Assembly (NCBI GenBank): GCA_945870465.1
Contig: CAMBSS010000182.1
Location: 1 to 8,161 of the forward strand
Direction: 5' to 3'
DNA from: Bordetella parapertussis
GTDB lineage: Bacteria > Pseudomonadota > Gammaproteobacteria > Burkholderiales > SG8-41
Length of the DNA stretch: 8,161 nucleotides
The notes under the pieces are model-generated. The model worked only from the letters and a program-made list of their open reading frames with translations. It ran no database searches and was not told the origin of the DNA. The position numbers were made by a program, and so were the translations under genes. Shown here one piece after another: positions 1 to 6,348 of this stretch (position 1 is its first letter; every line of letters begins with the position of its first letter).

Positions 1-124
1 CGACAAAACCGAAAGGCAGGCTTGCGATTTGCTGACCGGCAAGATACGCAAGCGCCAGCCAAACGAGCGACATAAGAAAAAATGACCGAAAGCCAACAGT
101 CGCCGATTGGTCAGAGTTGTTCAT
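1..124 (-). CDS. Small membrane protein, N-terminal part only (cut by window edge)
   Basis: Reading the minus strand from an ATG at 124 gives 41 open codons up to the window edge. The protein starts MNNSDQSATVGFRSFF and continues into a hydrophobic stretch (about residues 15-30, rich in Leu, Ala, Val and Trp), so a membrane segment or uncleaved signal anchor is likely. The start codon overlaps the TGA stop of the preceding gene as ATGA, and no separate Shine-Dalgarno sequence is visible, which points to translational coupling. Coupling plus the membrane character of both products suggests the two proteins work together, but I do not recognise the family and assign no function. The C-terminal part is outside the window. 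Confidence 0.6.
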   Translation of the reverse strand, partial: MNNSDQSATVGFRSFFLMSLVWLALAYLAGQQIASLPFGFV

Positions 125-417
125 GACGCAATAAACAGCATGAAGAGCAGGAATGCAAAAACAGGCAGAATTACTGCCCACCCCCAGGAATCTTGATAGC
201 GAAAAGCCAAAATCAACAGTCCGGAGGAGAGAAAAGCAATGGATGCGGTGCCCAGCAGTCCATCCTTCGTTTTGGTTCCGAGCTTCCCCCAGAAACTTGA
301 GAATCGCTCGACTCCGTACTGGTTGGTACGATCAAATATCCGCTTCTTTCGCCACAGGGCGAATAACCCACCCGCAACGAGAAGAATTGTCCCAACGTAT
401 TCGGCTCCCCAGTCCAT
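121..417 (-). CDS. Hypothetical 98-residue membrane protein with about three transmembrane segments
   Basis: The protein has a hydrophobic segment at about residues 5-22, followed by a basic cluster RKKR (23-26) that should stay in the cytoplasm. A soluble stretch of about 30 residues comes next (FDRTNQYGVERFSSFWGKL and onward), then two further hydrophobic segments at about 54-72 and 79-97 that run to the C terminus. This distribution is typical of a real inner-membrane protein and is not expected of a chance frame. The ATG at 417 is preceded by only a weak purine stretch. The stop overlaps the start of the next gene by ATGA. The surrounding DNA is poorer in GC than the rest of the window, so this gene may have a different history from the catabolic operon. 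I do not recognise the family and infer no function. Confidence 0.7.
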   Translation of the reverse strand: MDWGAEYVGTILLVAGGLFALWRKKRIFDRTNQYGVERFSSFWGKLGTKTKDGLLGTASIAFLSSGLLILAFRYQDSWGWAVILPVFAFLLFMLFIAS

Positions 418-428
418 TCGTCTGCTTG

Positions 429-620
429 TCAGAAGAACTCAAAAAAATCTGTTGGCACTATATACATCGCGAATTCTCGGTCGCTAACTTCGAGGTGGTC
501 ATTACATCCGTTGCGCTTTTGAGCGGTATTTTCGAAGGGTTGAACAACAAGGCCAAAGTCACCATCAGAAGAACCGGCAGCTTTCGGACATTCAAAATGC
601 CATACCATATGCTTAATCAT
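429..620 (-). CDS. Doubtful small reading frame, 63 codons, upstream of the membrane protein genes
   Basis: An ATG at 620 opens 63 codons (begins MIKHMVWHFECPKAAGSS, ends YIVPTDFFEFF) that stop 11 bases before the 98-residue membrane protein gene. The composition is protein-like, with mixed charge and several aromatic residues, and the strand and spacing would fit a small operon. Against it, no Shine-Dalgarno sequence precedes the ATG. The same frame stays open upstream for about 19 more codons without a usual start codon before meeting an in-frame TAA, so this could be the remnant of a longer gene that lost its 5' end. A further 37-codon ATG frame (738-625, same strand, different phase) ends four bases before this ATG and is equally unproven. 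No family recognised. Confidence 0.3.
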   Translation of the reverse strand: MIKHMVWHFECPKAAGSSDGDFGLVVQPFENTAQKRNGCNDHLEVSDREFAMYIVPTDFFEFF

Positions 621-885
621 GTACTTAGGGAACTGCCCGAGCCAAAATCCACCTACAGATTCTGCTGACGAACCCCATTTTTAACCGATCGAAAACGGCA
701 GCCTGAAACCACTCAAAACCAGCCCCGTTCAGACTCATAGTTGGATTGGAATGTACTGGCAGTGTTAATTGTCGAATACAGTCTATGGCCTAGGTGGTAG
801 TCAGATTGCGTATAGCTGGTGTTTGTTACAACTAGGCCGGCCGGCTTCTTCCAAAATAGTCCGCGCCCCGAGCCAAGAACTTGAT
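621..885. other. Intergenic stretch with no supported gene
   Basis: About 265 bases lie between the doubtful 63-codon frame and the end of the thioesterase gene. I see no RNA gene, no intrinsic terminator with a U-tract and no insertion-sequence end. The only structure is a 7-base inverted repeat, GGCCTAG at 787-793 against CTAGGCC at 832-838, with a 38-base loop, which is too weak to call a terminator. GC content falls noticeably across this stretch compared with the catabolic genes to the right, so it may mark the boundary between two unrelated segments. Confidence 0.5.
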
Positions 886-1281
886 CTACCTGGCCGTACC
901 CTCGATCTTGGCTTTGAGTTTCGCCATGTATTTCTCGAGGTCGACGATATAGCGATCATGCTCGGCTTCGCCGATCTGCTCGACGTCGTCGAACACTTTC
1001 ATTTTGAACGTGACCTTACGGCGGTCGATGGCCGTGAGTTCGACTTCGCACCGCACGTTCTTGCCGATGGGTGTGGGCGCCATGTGGCGGATGTTGACCT
1101 GCAGACCGACCTGGCCCTGCCCCGGTTTCAGATGCGGGCCCACCAATTTGTGCGCGGTCATTTCAACGAAGCGTGTCATGCCCGGCGTCGAAAAAACCTT
1201 GTAGTCGCCGCGCGTCGTGGCCAACTCCTCGGTGACTTCCCATGTCATTTCGTCGCGCATGCCGACTTTTAGTGTATCCAT
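886..1281 (-). CDS. FlK-type hotdog acyl-CoA thioesterase
   Basis: This 131-residue protein belongs to the hotdog-fold thioesterases related to the fluoroacetyl-CoA thioesterase FlK and would hydrolyse an acyl-CoA to the free acid and CoA. The FlK catalytic residues Thr42, Glu50, Gly69 and His76 correspond, at a constant offset of ten, to Thr32, Glu40, Gly59 and His66 here (contexts VFSTPG, FVEMTAH, GLQVNIRHMAPTPIG). The length matches the family. The lid phenylalanine that gives FlK its fluoroacetyl preference (Phe36) corresponds to Asp26, so that specificity is unlikely. AGGA at 1291-1288 lies six bases before the ATG, a good ribosome-binding site. It is the last gene of the cluster. By inference it releases a product or rescues CoA trapped in dead-end esters of the carboxylase and ligase pathway. 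The family is secure; the substrate is unknown. Confidence 0.88.
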   Translation of the reverse strand: MDTLKVGMRDEMTWEVTEELATTRGDYKVFSTPGMTRFVEMTAHKLVGPHLKPGQGQVGLQVNIRHMAPTPIGKNVRCEVELTAIDRRKVTFKMKVFDDVEQIGEAEHDRYIVDLEKYMAKLKAKIEGTAR

Positions 1282-1287
1282 TGCTGT

Positions 1288-1291
1288 TCCT
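1288..1291 (-). promoter_or_regulatory. Ribosome-binding site of the thioesterase gene
   Basis: AGGA on the minus strand is followed by six bases and the ATG at 1281. It supports the 131-residue start, which also matches the usual family length. Confidence 0.6.
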
Positions 1292-1330
1292 GTGAATTGG
1301 AAATTATCTCAAAAAGTTAAAACGACAATC

Positions 1331-1426
1331 AGCCGCAGATAAACGCAGATAAAACGTAATGACTGCCCTCAAACAAACGGTAAGCACTTTGAATTTATCT
1401 GCGTTTATCTGCGTTTATCTGCGGCT
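1331..1426. repeat. Inverted repeat made of 10-base tandem units (element A)
   Basis: The left arm, 1331-1353, is a perfect 23-base reverse complement of the right arm, 1404-1426. The right side carries one more copy, so TTTATCTGCG occurs in 10-base steps from 1394 (three times TTTATCT, separated by GCG). The outer ends read AGCCGC inward on both sides. The spacer (about 40-50 bases) is unrelated to the arms. The element fills most of the gap between the dehydrogenase-fold gene and the thioesterase gene. The transcript could form a long hairpin here, but no U-tract follows on the minus strand, so it is not a standard terminator. Similar short-period intergenic repeats are widespread in environmental bacterial genomes; their function is not established to my knowledge. 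Confidence 0.85.
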
Positions 1427-1453
1427 CAAAGCCTTTTTTGAACCACTTACAGA

Positions 1454-2662
1454 TCACCACGCTGCCTGCAGCACGTCGTGCAGCAAGTCGCGTTCTCGCA
1501 CGAATTCGCGCTTGGGATCAGCATTGAAGTTCTTGAGCGAATTCTCCAGCACCTGCCCCAAACCTTCGCGCGGGAAATCAAGGTCGCGCAGACGCGTCGG
1601 CATGCCGAGCTCGGTAAAAAATTTATCCAGATAGTCCGCCGCAAGCCCGGGCGCCGCGGCTACCGACATGCTGTCGTCCCACACACCTATGCCATGTGCG
1701 AGTTGTGCCATTGCCTGCGGATCGCGGCTGCCCAGCCGGCGCAGCACGGTGCCCGTTAATGCTGTATTGGCTTCGCCCTGCCCGATATGCGGAAACGAGA
1801 TGAATAGTGAGGTTGCGAACGCATAAGTCGCGCGCACTACCCAATGCCGTGCTGCGCTGCCGCCACCTTCGTCGGCGTCGCGGTTTAGCAAAAACGCCGC
1901 TGCGCATAATTCGATGCGCGGAGCGGCGTCAGTACTGTTCATGATCTGCGGTAACGCGCGTGCCGCCAGGCGGTAAGCCTGCAGGCGCACGCCTTCCAGC
2001 AGCGGATTGACGTCGGTCCAGCCAAGATTCATCACGCTGCGCCAATAGACCGAGCATCCCGCCGTGCGTATCAGGGTGGACGGCGCCGTCAGCAAAGCAT
2101 CCGCATCCCAGAACAGCGCCTTCGGGCGCGTTTTGGGATCGAAAAATTCCATGCGGTGATCGAGCGTATCGTCGCGCAGCGCCGAGCCGCCGCGGTTCTG
2201 CGCCGACGTCGGCACCGTCAACACGTTGATGATGGGCAGCTTGGGCGCATTGAGCTTGGGGCTGATGGCCGGCGCGTTGTCCGGATACTGCGTAATCAGG
2301 CTGTGCGGCTCGCCTTTTTCCGCGAGCAGGATGGCGACCACGCGCGTCGCCTGCGTCACGCTGCCGCCGCCGACGCTGATCAAAAGATCAGCGTTCGCCG
2401 CGCGTGCCGCGGCCGTCGCTTTCAACACTGACGGCAGCGTAGAGTCTTTTTCGACCTCGTCGAACACCCCCGCGCATGACTCGCCAAGGATGCGGCGCAT
2501 GCGCGCGATGAGATCGGTGCGGCGCGATACCGTACGGCCGCAGACGATGAACGCGCGCTGCGCCTTGTTGCGTTTAAGTTCGGCCGGCAGGTTTTCCAGC
2601 GCGTCCTTGCCGCTGTAGACGCGGAACGCGAGGCTCAGCGCTTTGAAATCCGTGGAAACCAT
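1454..2662 (-). CDS. Iron-alcohol-dehydrogenase-fold protein (maleylacetate-reductase-like) with altered metal site
   Basis: The 402-residue length and layout match group III (iron-containing) alcohol dehydrogenases and maleylacetate reductases: an N-terminal dinucleotide-binding half with VGGGS (97-101), the VPTS segment (150-153) at the usual PTTAGTGSE position, then an all-helical half ending in GMPTRLRDLDF (353-363). The metal site is abnormal. In the segment that usually reads G-x-D-A-L-x-H, Ser204 and Arg208 replace Asp and His. In the distal segment, the first His falls on Ala281 and the second on Gln295, unless a three-residue insertion lets His292 serve. The GGGSxxD motif has Gln104 in place of Asp. 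It may therefore work without metal, reduce an unusual substrate, or no longer be a dehydrogenase. The start follows the synthetase alpha stop by six bases with a poor Shine-Dalgarno, suggesting coupling. Confidence 0.8.
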   Translation of the reverse strand: MVSTDFKALSLAFRVYSGKDALENLPAELKRNKAQRAFIVCGRTVSRRTDLIARMRRILGESCAGVFDEVEKDSTLPSVLKATAAARAANADLLISVGGGSVTQATRVVAILLAEKGEPHSLITQYPDNAPAISPKLNAPKLPIINVLTVPTSAQNRGGSALRDDTLDHRMEFFDPKTRPKALFWDADALLTAPSTLIRTAGCSVYWRSVMNLGWTDVNPLLEGVRLQAYRLAARALPQIMNSTDAAPRIELCAAAFLLNRDADEGGGSAARHWVVRATYAFATSLFISFPHIGQGEANTALTGTVLRRLGSRDPQAMAQLAHGIGVWDDSMSVAAAPGLAADYLDKFFTELGMPTRLRDLDFPREGLGQVLENSLKNFNADPKREFVRERDLLHDVLQAAW

Positions 2663-2668
2663 GCCCGG

Positions 2669-4114
2669 TTAGCTGCCGCGTGTATGCAGAAACCGTTCGT
2701 GCGCCTGCAGCGCGGCGAGCGCCTGCCCAGCGTTGCTCATTTCGTCGTAAACCGGGATACCCAACCCGACTGCGGTATCGCGGAATATGCGCTTGCGCGC
2801 TTCGAGCTGGGGATCGCCGTCGGAGCGCAGCACCAGCACGAAATGTGCCTGGCCCGGATAGTGGGTCTGCACGCGCAGCGCAGCCTGCAATACGTTGTCG
2901 AGCACCTCGGGTGGCGTGCGCCCGGCAAATGCCGACATGTTCAGATGTATTACCAGCGCCTCGGGTCTGCCTTTAGCGTAAATCTCATCGAGGATTTTTT
3001 CGGCGACGCGGCCGTTGTCCTGCTGCAGCGTACTGACCGGACAATCGACCGGGTTGGTGATACTGGTGCCCGGCGGCAGCTTCAGGGCTGCCAGTGCATC
3101 CAGCGCCGGCTTTTCAAACGGCAGCACATCCAGGCCCAGCCTTGCGAAGTAATCGGTGGCAAGCACGCTGGTGCCGCCACCGTTGCCGAACAACACCACG
3201 CGTTTGGTCGGATGCTGCGGTTGCGGCGTGAGCGTCTGGAATATGAGCAGCGTATCTATGAACTGGTCGAGCGTCTCCACCAGCACGCAGCCGGTCTGGC
3301 GCGACAACGCGATCCATGCGCGCTCGTCGCCTGCCAGCGAACCCGTATGCGAAGCTGCAGCCGCGAGCCCCTGGCCGGTGCGCCCGCCTTTCAGTATGAC
3401 GACCGGCTTCTGCGCTTTCGCGGCGCGCAACATTTCGAACAGGCGCCGCCCGTCTTTGGCTGTCTCGATGTAAAAGCCGATCACCTTGGTCTGCGCATCA
3501 GCCAGATAAAATTCGAGCAGATCGCTGGGTGCGATATCGGCGCAGTTGCCGACCGTTACCAGACCGGAGAATTTAACGCCGCGCGAGAGTCCGCGCCGGA
3601 TGATATCGGTGCCGAGCCCGCCGCTCTGTGAAATCACGCCGACATGACCGACTTCGGTTGGGCTGATCTCGGTGAACGTAATCCTGCCGCGCGGCGTGTA
3701 GATGCCAAGGCAGTTCGGGCCAAGCAAACGCATGCCACCCGCCCGTGCTGCATTCAGCAGTCGCTGCTGCAAATCCTTGCCTTCATCGACCTCACCGAAG
3801 CCGCTCGAAACGACCTGCGCAAATCGCACGCGTCCCGCGGCGACAGTCAGTATGTCGGGTACCTGTGCCGCCGACACCGCTATATAGGCATAGTCGACCG
3901 GCTGCGGCGTGGCGCCGAGATTCGGAAACGCCGGCAAACCGTCGATCGTGGATGCCGTCGGGTGTATCGGATAAATAGTGCCGGTGAACCCGAACTCGCG
4001 GATACGGCGGATGAACACGTTGGGCAAGGCGTTGCCCTTGGTCGATGCGCCAACCACCGCTATGGTCTTGGGCATGAACAACGGCGCGTAGCGATCTATT
4101 ACAGAAGTTTTCAT
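2669..4114 (-). CDS. ADP-forming acyl-CoA synthetase, alpha subunit (CoA-binding and CoA-ligase domains)
   Basis: This 481-residue protein has the alpha-subunit architecture of ADP-forming acetyl/acyl-CoA synthetases, relatives of succinyl-CoA synthetase that make an acyl-CoA from acid, CoA and ATP, or run in reverse to make ATP. Residues about 12-140 form a Rossmann CoA-binding domain (IAVVGAS at 18-24, GPNCLGI at 132-138). The ligase domain follows, with ISQSGGLG (161-168) and SHTGSLAG (255-262), whose His256 is the expected phosphohistidine. The C-terminal part (from about 305, with a GNGGGTSVLATD segment and TNPVDCP) is the second ligase-type domain. Length is normal for a stand-alone alpha subunit. 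AAAGG at 4130-4126 precedes the ATG by 11 bases and touches repeat element B. Its partner beta subunit lies just upstream. The acid substrate is not determined. Confidence 0.9.
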   Translation of the reverse strand: MKTSVIDRYAPLFMPKTIAVVGASTKGNALPNVFIRRIREFGFTGTIYPIHPTASTIDGLPAFPNLGATPQPVDYAYIAVSAAQVPDILTVAAGRVRFAQVVSSGFGEVDEGKDLQQRLLNAARAGGMRLLGPNCLGIYTPRGRITFTEISPTEVGHVGVISQSGGLGTDIIRRGLSRGVKFSGLVTVGNCADIAPSDLLEFYLADAQTKVIGFYIETAKDGRRLFEMLRAAKAQKPVVILKGGRTGQGLAAAASHTGSLAGDERAWIALSRQTGCVLVETLDQFIDTLLIFQTLTPQPQHPTKRVVLFGNGGGTSVLATDYFARLGLDVLPFEKPALDALAALKLPPGTSITNPVDCPVSTLQQDNGRVAEKILDEIYAKGRPEALVIHLNMSAFAGRTPPEVLDNVLQAALRVQTHYPGQAHFVLVLRSDGDPQLEARKRIFRDTAVGLGIPVYDEMSNAGQALAALQAHERFLHTRGS

Positions 4115-4130
4115 TCAGGTCAAAACCTTT

Positions 4131-4277
4131 AACCGCGAAGGACGCAAAGGACGCGAAGGAACAACGAATAACAAGAATTACTCAGATTTATTTGCAGGAA
4201 ACATATCGACAAATACGAAAAGCCTTCGTTGATCACTTGATATCCCTCATTGCCGTTCCTTCGCGTCCTTTGCGGTT
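4131..4277. repeat. Inverted repeat made of 9-base tandem units (element B)
   Basis: The left arm begins AACCGC at 4131 and carries three 9-base units, CGCGAAGGA, CGCAAAGGA and CGCGAAGGA (4134-4160). The right arm, read on the minus strand from 4277, begins AACCGC and carries two. Twenty bases pair perfectly (4143-4162 with 4255-4274), and the left arm has one unit more. The 92-base spacer is AT-rich and resembles neither the arms nor the flanking genes. The element occupies the 172-base gap between the beta and alpha subunits of the acyl-CoA synthetase, and its left edge abuts the AAAGG ribosome-binding site of the alpha gene. No U-tract follows a stem, so it is not a classical terminator. 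Confidence 0.85.
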
Positions 4278-4286
4278 CAGCTTTAA

Positions 4287-4985
4287 TCAGGTCAGTATGA
4301 ACCGGGCGTCTACCGCTACCGCGCCGGTCGCCGAGACGATCAGCGGATTGATGTCGGCTTCCTTGAAGTCATCGGCGTGCTTCATCAACAGGCCATTTTC
4401 GCCGCCGACCTTGAGCAATACGTCGATGATGGCGTCCTGCGCGACGGCTGGACGGCCGCGCGCACCCTGAAGTATCGCTGCGCCTTTCAGTTCTGCCAGC
4501 ATCTCTTCCGCGTCCAATCGCGTAATCGGACAGATACGAAACGCCACGTCGGCCAGCACTTCAACGAAAATTCCACCGAGGCCCACCATCACCATCGGCC
4601 CGAAATCCGGATCCCGCACCGCGCCAACCACGATCTCCTGTCCGGCCGGGGCCATTTCCTCGACCAGATAACCTTCGACGCGCGCGCTTTTGATGGCCGG
4701 TAATGCGGCCATCGCAGCTATTGCCTGCTCGACCTCGGCTGCGGTCTTCAGGCCGATTTTTACGCCGCCGGCGTCGCTCTTGTGCAGGATTTCGGGCGAC
4801 ATGACTTTGAGCGCAAACGGCGGTTTGAGTTTGGCGATCGCGCCGGCGACGGCACCCGCATCCGGTACAACAACCGATTTCGGCACGGTCACATCAAAAC
4901 TGGCGAGTAGTTGCTTGCCCGCCAATTCGTCCAGCGCGGTGCGGCCTTGCGCACGCGCCGCGGCAATCAGTTGCGCGCCGCTCAT
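4287..4985 (-). CDS. ADP-forming acyl-CoA synthetase, beta subunit (ATP-grasp)
   Basis: At 232 residues this matches the stand-alone ATP-grasp beta subunit that pairs with the alpha subunit encoded next downstream. It binds ATP and passes the phosphate between active sites. Visible signatures are KQLLASFDVTVPKS (24-37), the nucleotide-binding Lys60 in FALKVMSPEILHKSDAGGV with His68 at the position of the second phosphorylated histidine of archaeal enzymes, EEMAPAGQEIVVG (109-121), the DPDFGPMVMVGLGGIFVEVL region (125-144) and the metal-binding DINPL (211-215). The ATG at 4985 overlaps the TGA of the biotin carboxylase gene as ATGA, with a weak purine-rich sequence inside that gene. The two are therefore probably translationally coupled, which ties acid activation to the carboxylase. 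In many proteobacteria alpha and beta are fused; here they are separate, with beta first. Confidence 0.9.
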   Translation of the reverse strand: MSGAQLIAAARAQGRTALDELAGKQLLASFDVTVPKSVVVPDAGAVAGAIAKLKPPFALKVMSPEILHKSDAGGVKIGLKTAAEVEQAIAAMAALPAIKSARVEGYLVEEMAPAGQEIVVGAVRDPDFGPMVMVGLGGIFVEVLADVAFRICPITRLDAEEMLAELKGAAILQGARGRPAVAQDAIIDVLLKVGGENGLLMKHADDFKEADINPLIVSATGAVAVDARFILT

Positions 4986-6334
4986 GCTTTTTTCTTCGCC
5001 AGCACTTCAGGGATGAGACCTGTATGCACCTGGCCTGACTGAAACTGCTCGGAGCGCAGGATCGCGACCACGGCGGGAATATTTGTCTTCGGGCCTTTGA
5101 TATCGAATGCCTCCAGCGCCTGCGCGAGCTGCTGGATCGCGAGTTCACGCGTCGCGGCATGTACGATAACCTTGGCGATCATCGGATCGTAATGCGGCGT
5201 CACGTCGCGGCCTTCCGCGTAGCCGGTCTCGACGCGTATCCCTTTGTCTTCGGGCGGACGGAATACCGTGAGCTTGCCGGGTGAAGGGTAAAAATTCTTC
5301 GGGTCTTCGGCGTATACGCGCGCCTGTATCGCATGGCCGTTGATCGCCAGCTTGGCTGGCAGGATGTCAGTCAATTTCTCGCCAGCGGAAGAGCGGATTT
5401 GCGCTTTCACGAGATCAACACCCGTCACTTCTTCGGTCACGCCGTGCTCGACCTGCAAACGTGTATTCATTTCCAGGAAGTTAAACGAGCCGTCGGCGCT
5501 CATCAGCATTTCGACGGTGCCGATATTATCGTAGCCCATTTCCTTGATGATGGCAGCGACCTGGTCGGCGACCGCATTCACTTTCGAGCGGTCGAGCGCG
5601 GGGCCCGGCGCTTCTTCGATGACTTTCTGGTTACGGCGCTGCACCGAGCAATCGCGCTCGAACAAATGCACGGCATTGCCGTGCTGGTCGCCGAGTAACT
5701 GGAATTCAACGTGCCGCGGCTTTTCGAACAGGCGCTCAAGATAGACTTCCGCATTGCCGAAACCGCGGCTCGCCATCGAACGCGATCGCTCGACGACGGC
5801 GAGCAATTCACTTTCGTCTTTCGCCGGCAGCATGCCTATGCCGCCGCCGCCGCCCGCCGGCTTGACCAGCACCGGATAACCGATCTTGCGCGCCGCTGCC
5901 ATTATGGCTTCCGGTTCCATCGGCAGGACGTCCGAACCTTTGGACATCGGCATGCCGTACTTCGCCGCGATTTCACGGGCGCGCGTCTTGTGCCCCATCG
6001 CGTCTATCCACTTGGGCGACGGACCGATGAAATGCACGCCGGCGTCCTGCACTTTTTGCGCGAACTCCGCATTTTCCGATAAAAAACCGTAGCCCGGATG
6101 CATACCGTCGACGCCTGCGCGCTTGAACACGTCGAGCAGCAAATCCTGATTGAGATAGCTATCGCGCGCTGGCGCGGCGCCTATCGCATAAGTTTCGCTC
6201 GCCATTTCGAGGTACGGCGCGCCATAGTCGGCTTCGGAATAAACAGCGACGGATTTGATGCGCATTTCGTGCAGCGCGCGCAGCACGCGGGCGGCAACGG
6301 CGCCGCGGTTTGCCACCACCACTTTATTAAACAT
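4982..6334 (-). CDS. Biotin carboxylase subunit of an acyl-CoA carboxylase
   Basis: This 450-residue ATP-grasp enzyme would carboxylate biotin on a carrier protein using ATP and bicarbonate. The order of motifs follows E. coli AccC: VANRG (7-11), HPGYGFLSEN (79-88), Lys158 in LVKPAGGGGGIGM, HVEFQ (208-212), RRNQKVIEEAP (233-243), Glu275 and Glu288, then N-T-R-L-Q-V-E-H (290-297) with Arg292 and Glu296 at their AccC positions, and Arg339 in the GHAIQARVYAED segment. Two departures are visible: Ile166 replaces the usual Arg in GGGGRGM, and ANRGE is ANRGA. The chain ends at the carboxylase domain (VLAKKKA), so there is no biotinyl domain and a separate carrier is needed. AAGGG at 6347-6343 is a good ribosome-binding site eight bases before the ATG, adjoining repeat element C. 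The stop overlaps the synthetase beta start. Confidence 0.93.
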   Translation of the reverse strand: MFNKVVVANRGAVAARVLRALHEMRIKSVAVYSEADYGAPYLEMASETYAIGAAPARDSYLNQDLLLDVFKRAGVDGMHPGYGFLSENAEFAQKVQDAGVHFIGPSPKWIDAMGHKTRAREIAAKYGMPMSKGSDVLPMEPEAIMAAARKIGYPVLVKPAGGGGGIGMLPAKDESELLAVVERSRSMASRGFGNAEVYLERLFEKPRHVEFQLLGDQHGNAVHLFERDCSVQRRNQKVIEEAPGPALDRSKVNAVADQVAAIIKEMGYDNIGTVEMLMSADGSFNFLEMNTRLQVEHGVTEEVTGVDLVKAQIRSSAGEKLTDILPAKLAINGHAIQARVYAEDPKNFYPSPGKLTVFRPPEDKGIRVETGYAEGRDVTPHYDPMIAKVIVHAATRELAIQQLAQALEAFDIKGPKTNIPAVVAILRSEQFQSGQVHTGLIPEVLAKKKA

Positions 6335-6342
6335 TTATAAAT

Positions 6343-6347
6343 CCCTT
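6343..6347 (-). promoter_or_regulatory. Ribosome-binding site of the biotin carboxylase gene, next to repeat element C
   Basis: AAGGG on the minus strand lies eight bases before the ATG at 6334. It begins one base after the outer end of repeat element C, so folding of that repeat in the messenger could expose or hide this site. The site is seen; the regulatory effect is an inference. Confidence 0.6.
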
Positions 6348-6348
6348 G

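Noticed and set aside
153..668. A 171-codon open frame on the plus strand at the left end
   Set aside because: It overlaps the 98-residue membrane protein, whose hydrophobic pattern is convincing; the plus-strand product is Arg- and Ser-rich without domain features. A small chance remains that its second half is coding.
787..838. GGCCTAG and CTAGGCC inverted repeat downstream of the thioesterase gene
   Set aside because: Seven pairs with a 38-base loop and no U-tract; not enough for a terminator or an attachment site.
769..1272. A 167-codon open frame on the plus strand over the thioesterase gene
   Set aside because: The minus-strand frame has a complete FlK-type catalytic set and a good ribosome-binding site; the plus frame shows no family features.
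1421..1439. GGCTCAAAGCC followed by six T on the plus strand, resembling an intrinsic terminator
   Set aside because: The stem is only four base pairs and no plus-strand gene ends here; the bases belong partly to repeat element A.
2684..3631. A 315-codon open frame on the plus strand
   Set aside because: Antisense to the synthetase alpha gene, whose motifs are clear; the composition is of the shadow type (many Arg, His, Gln).
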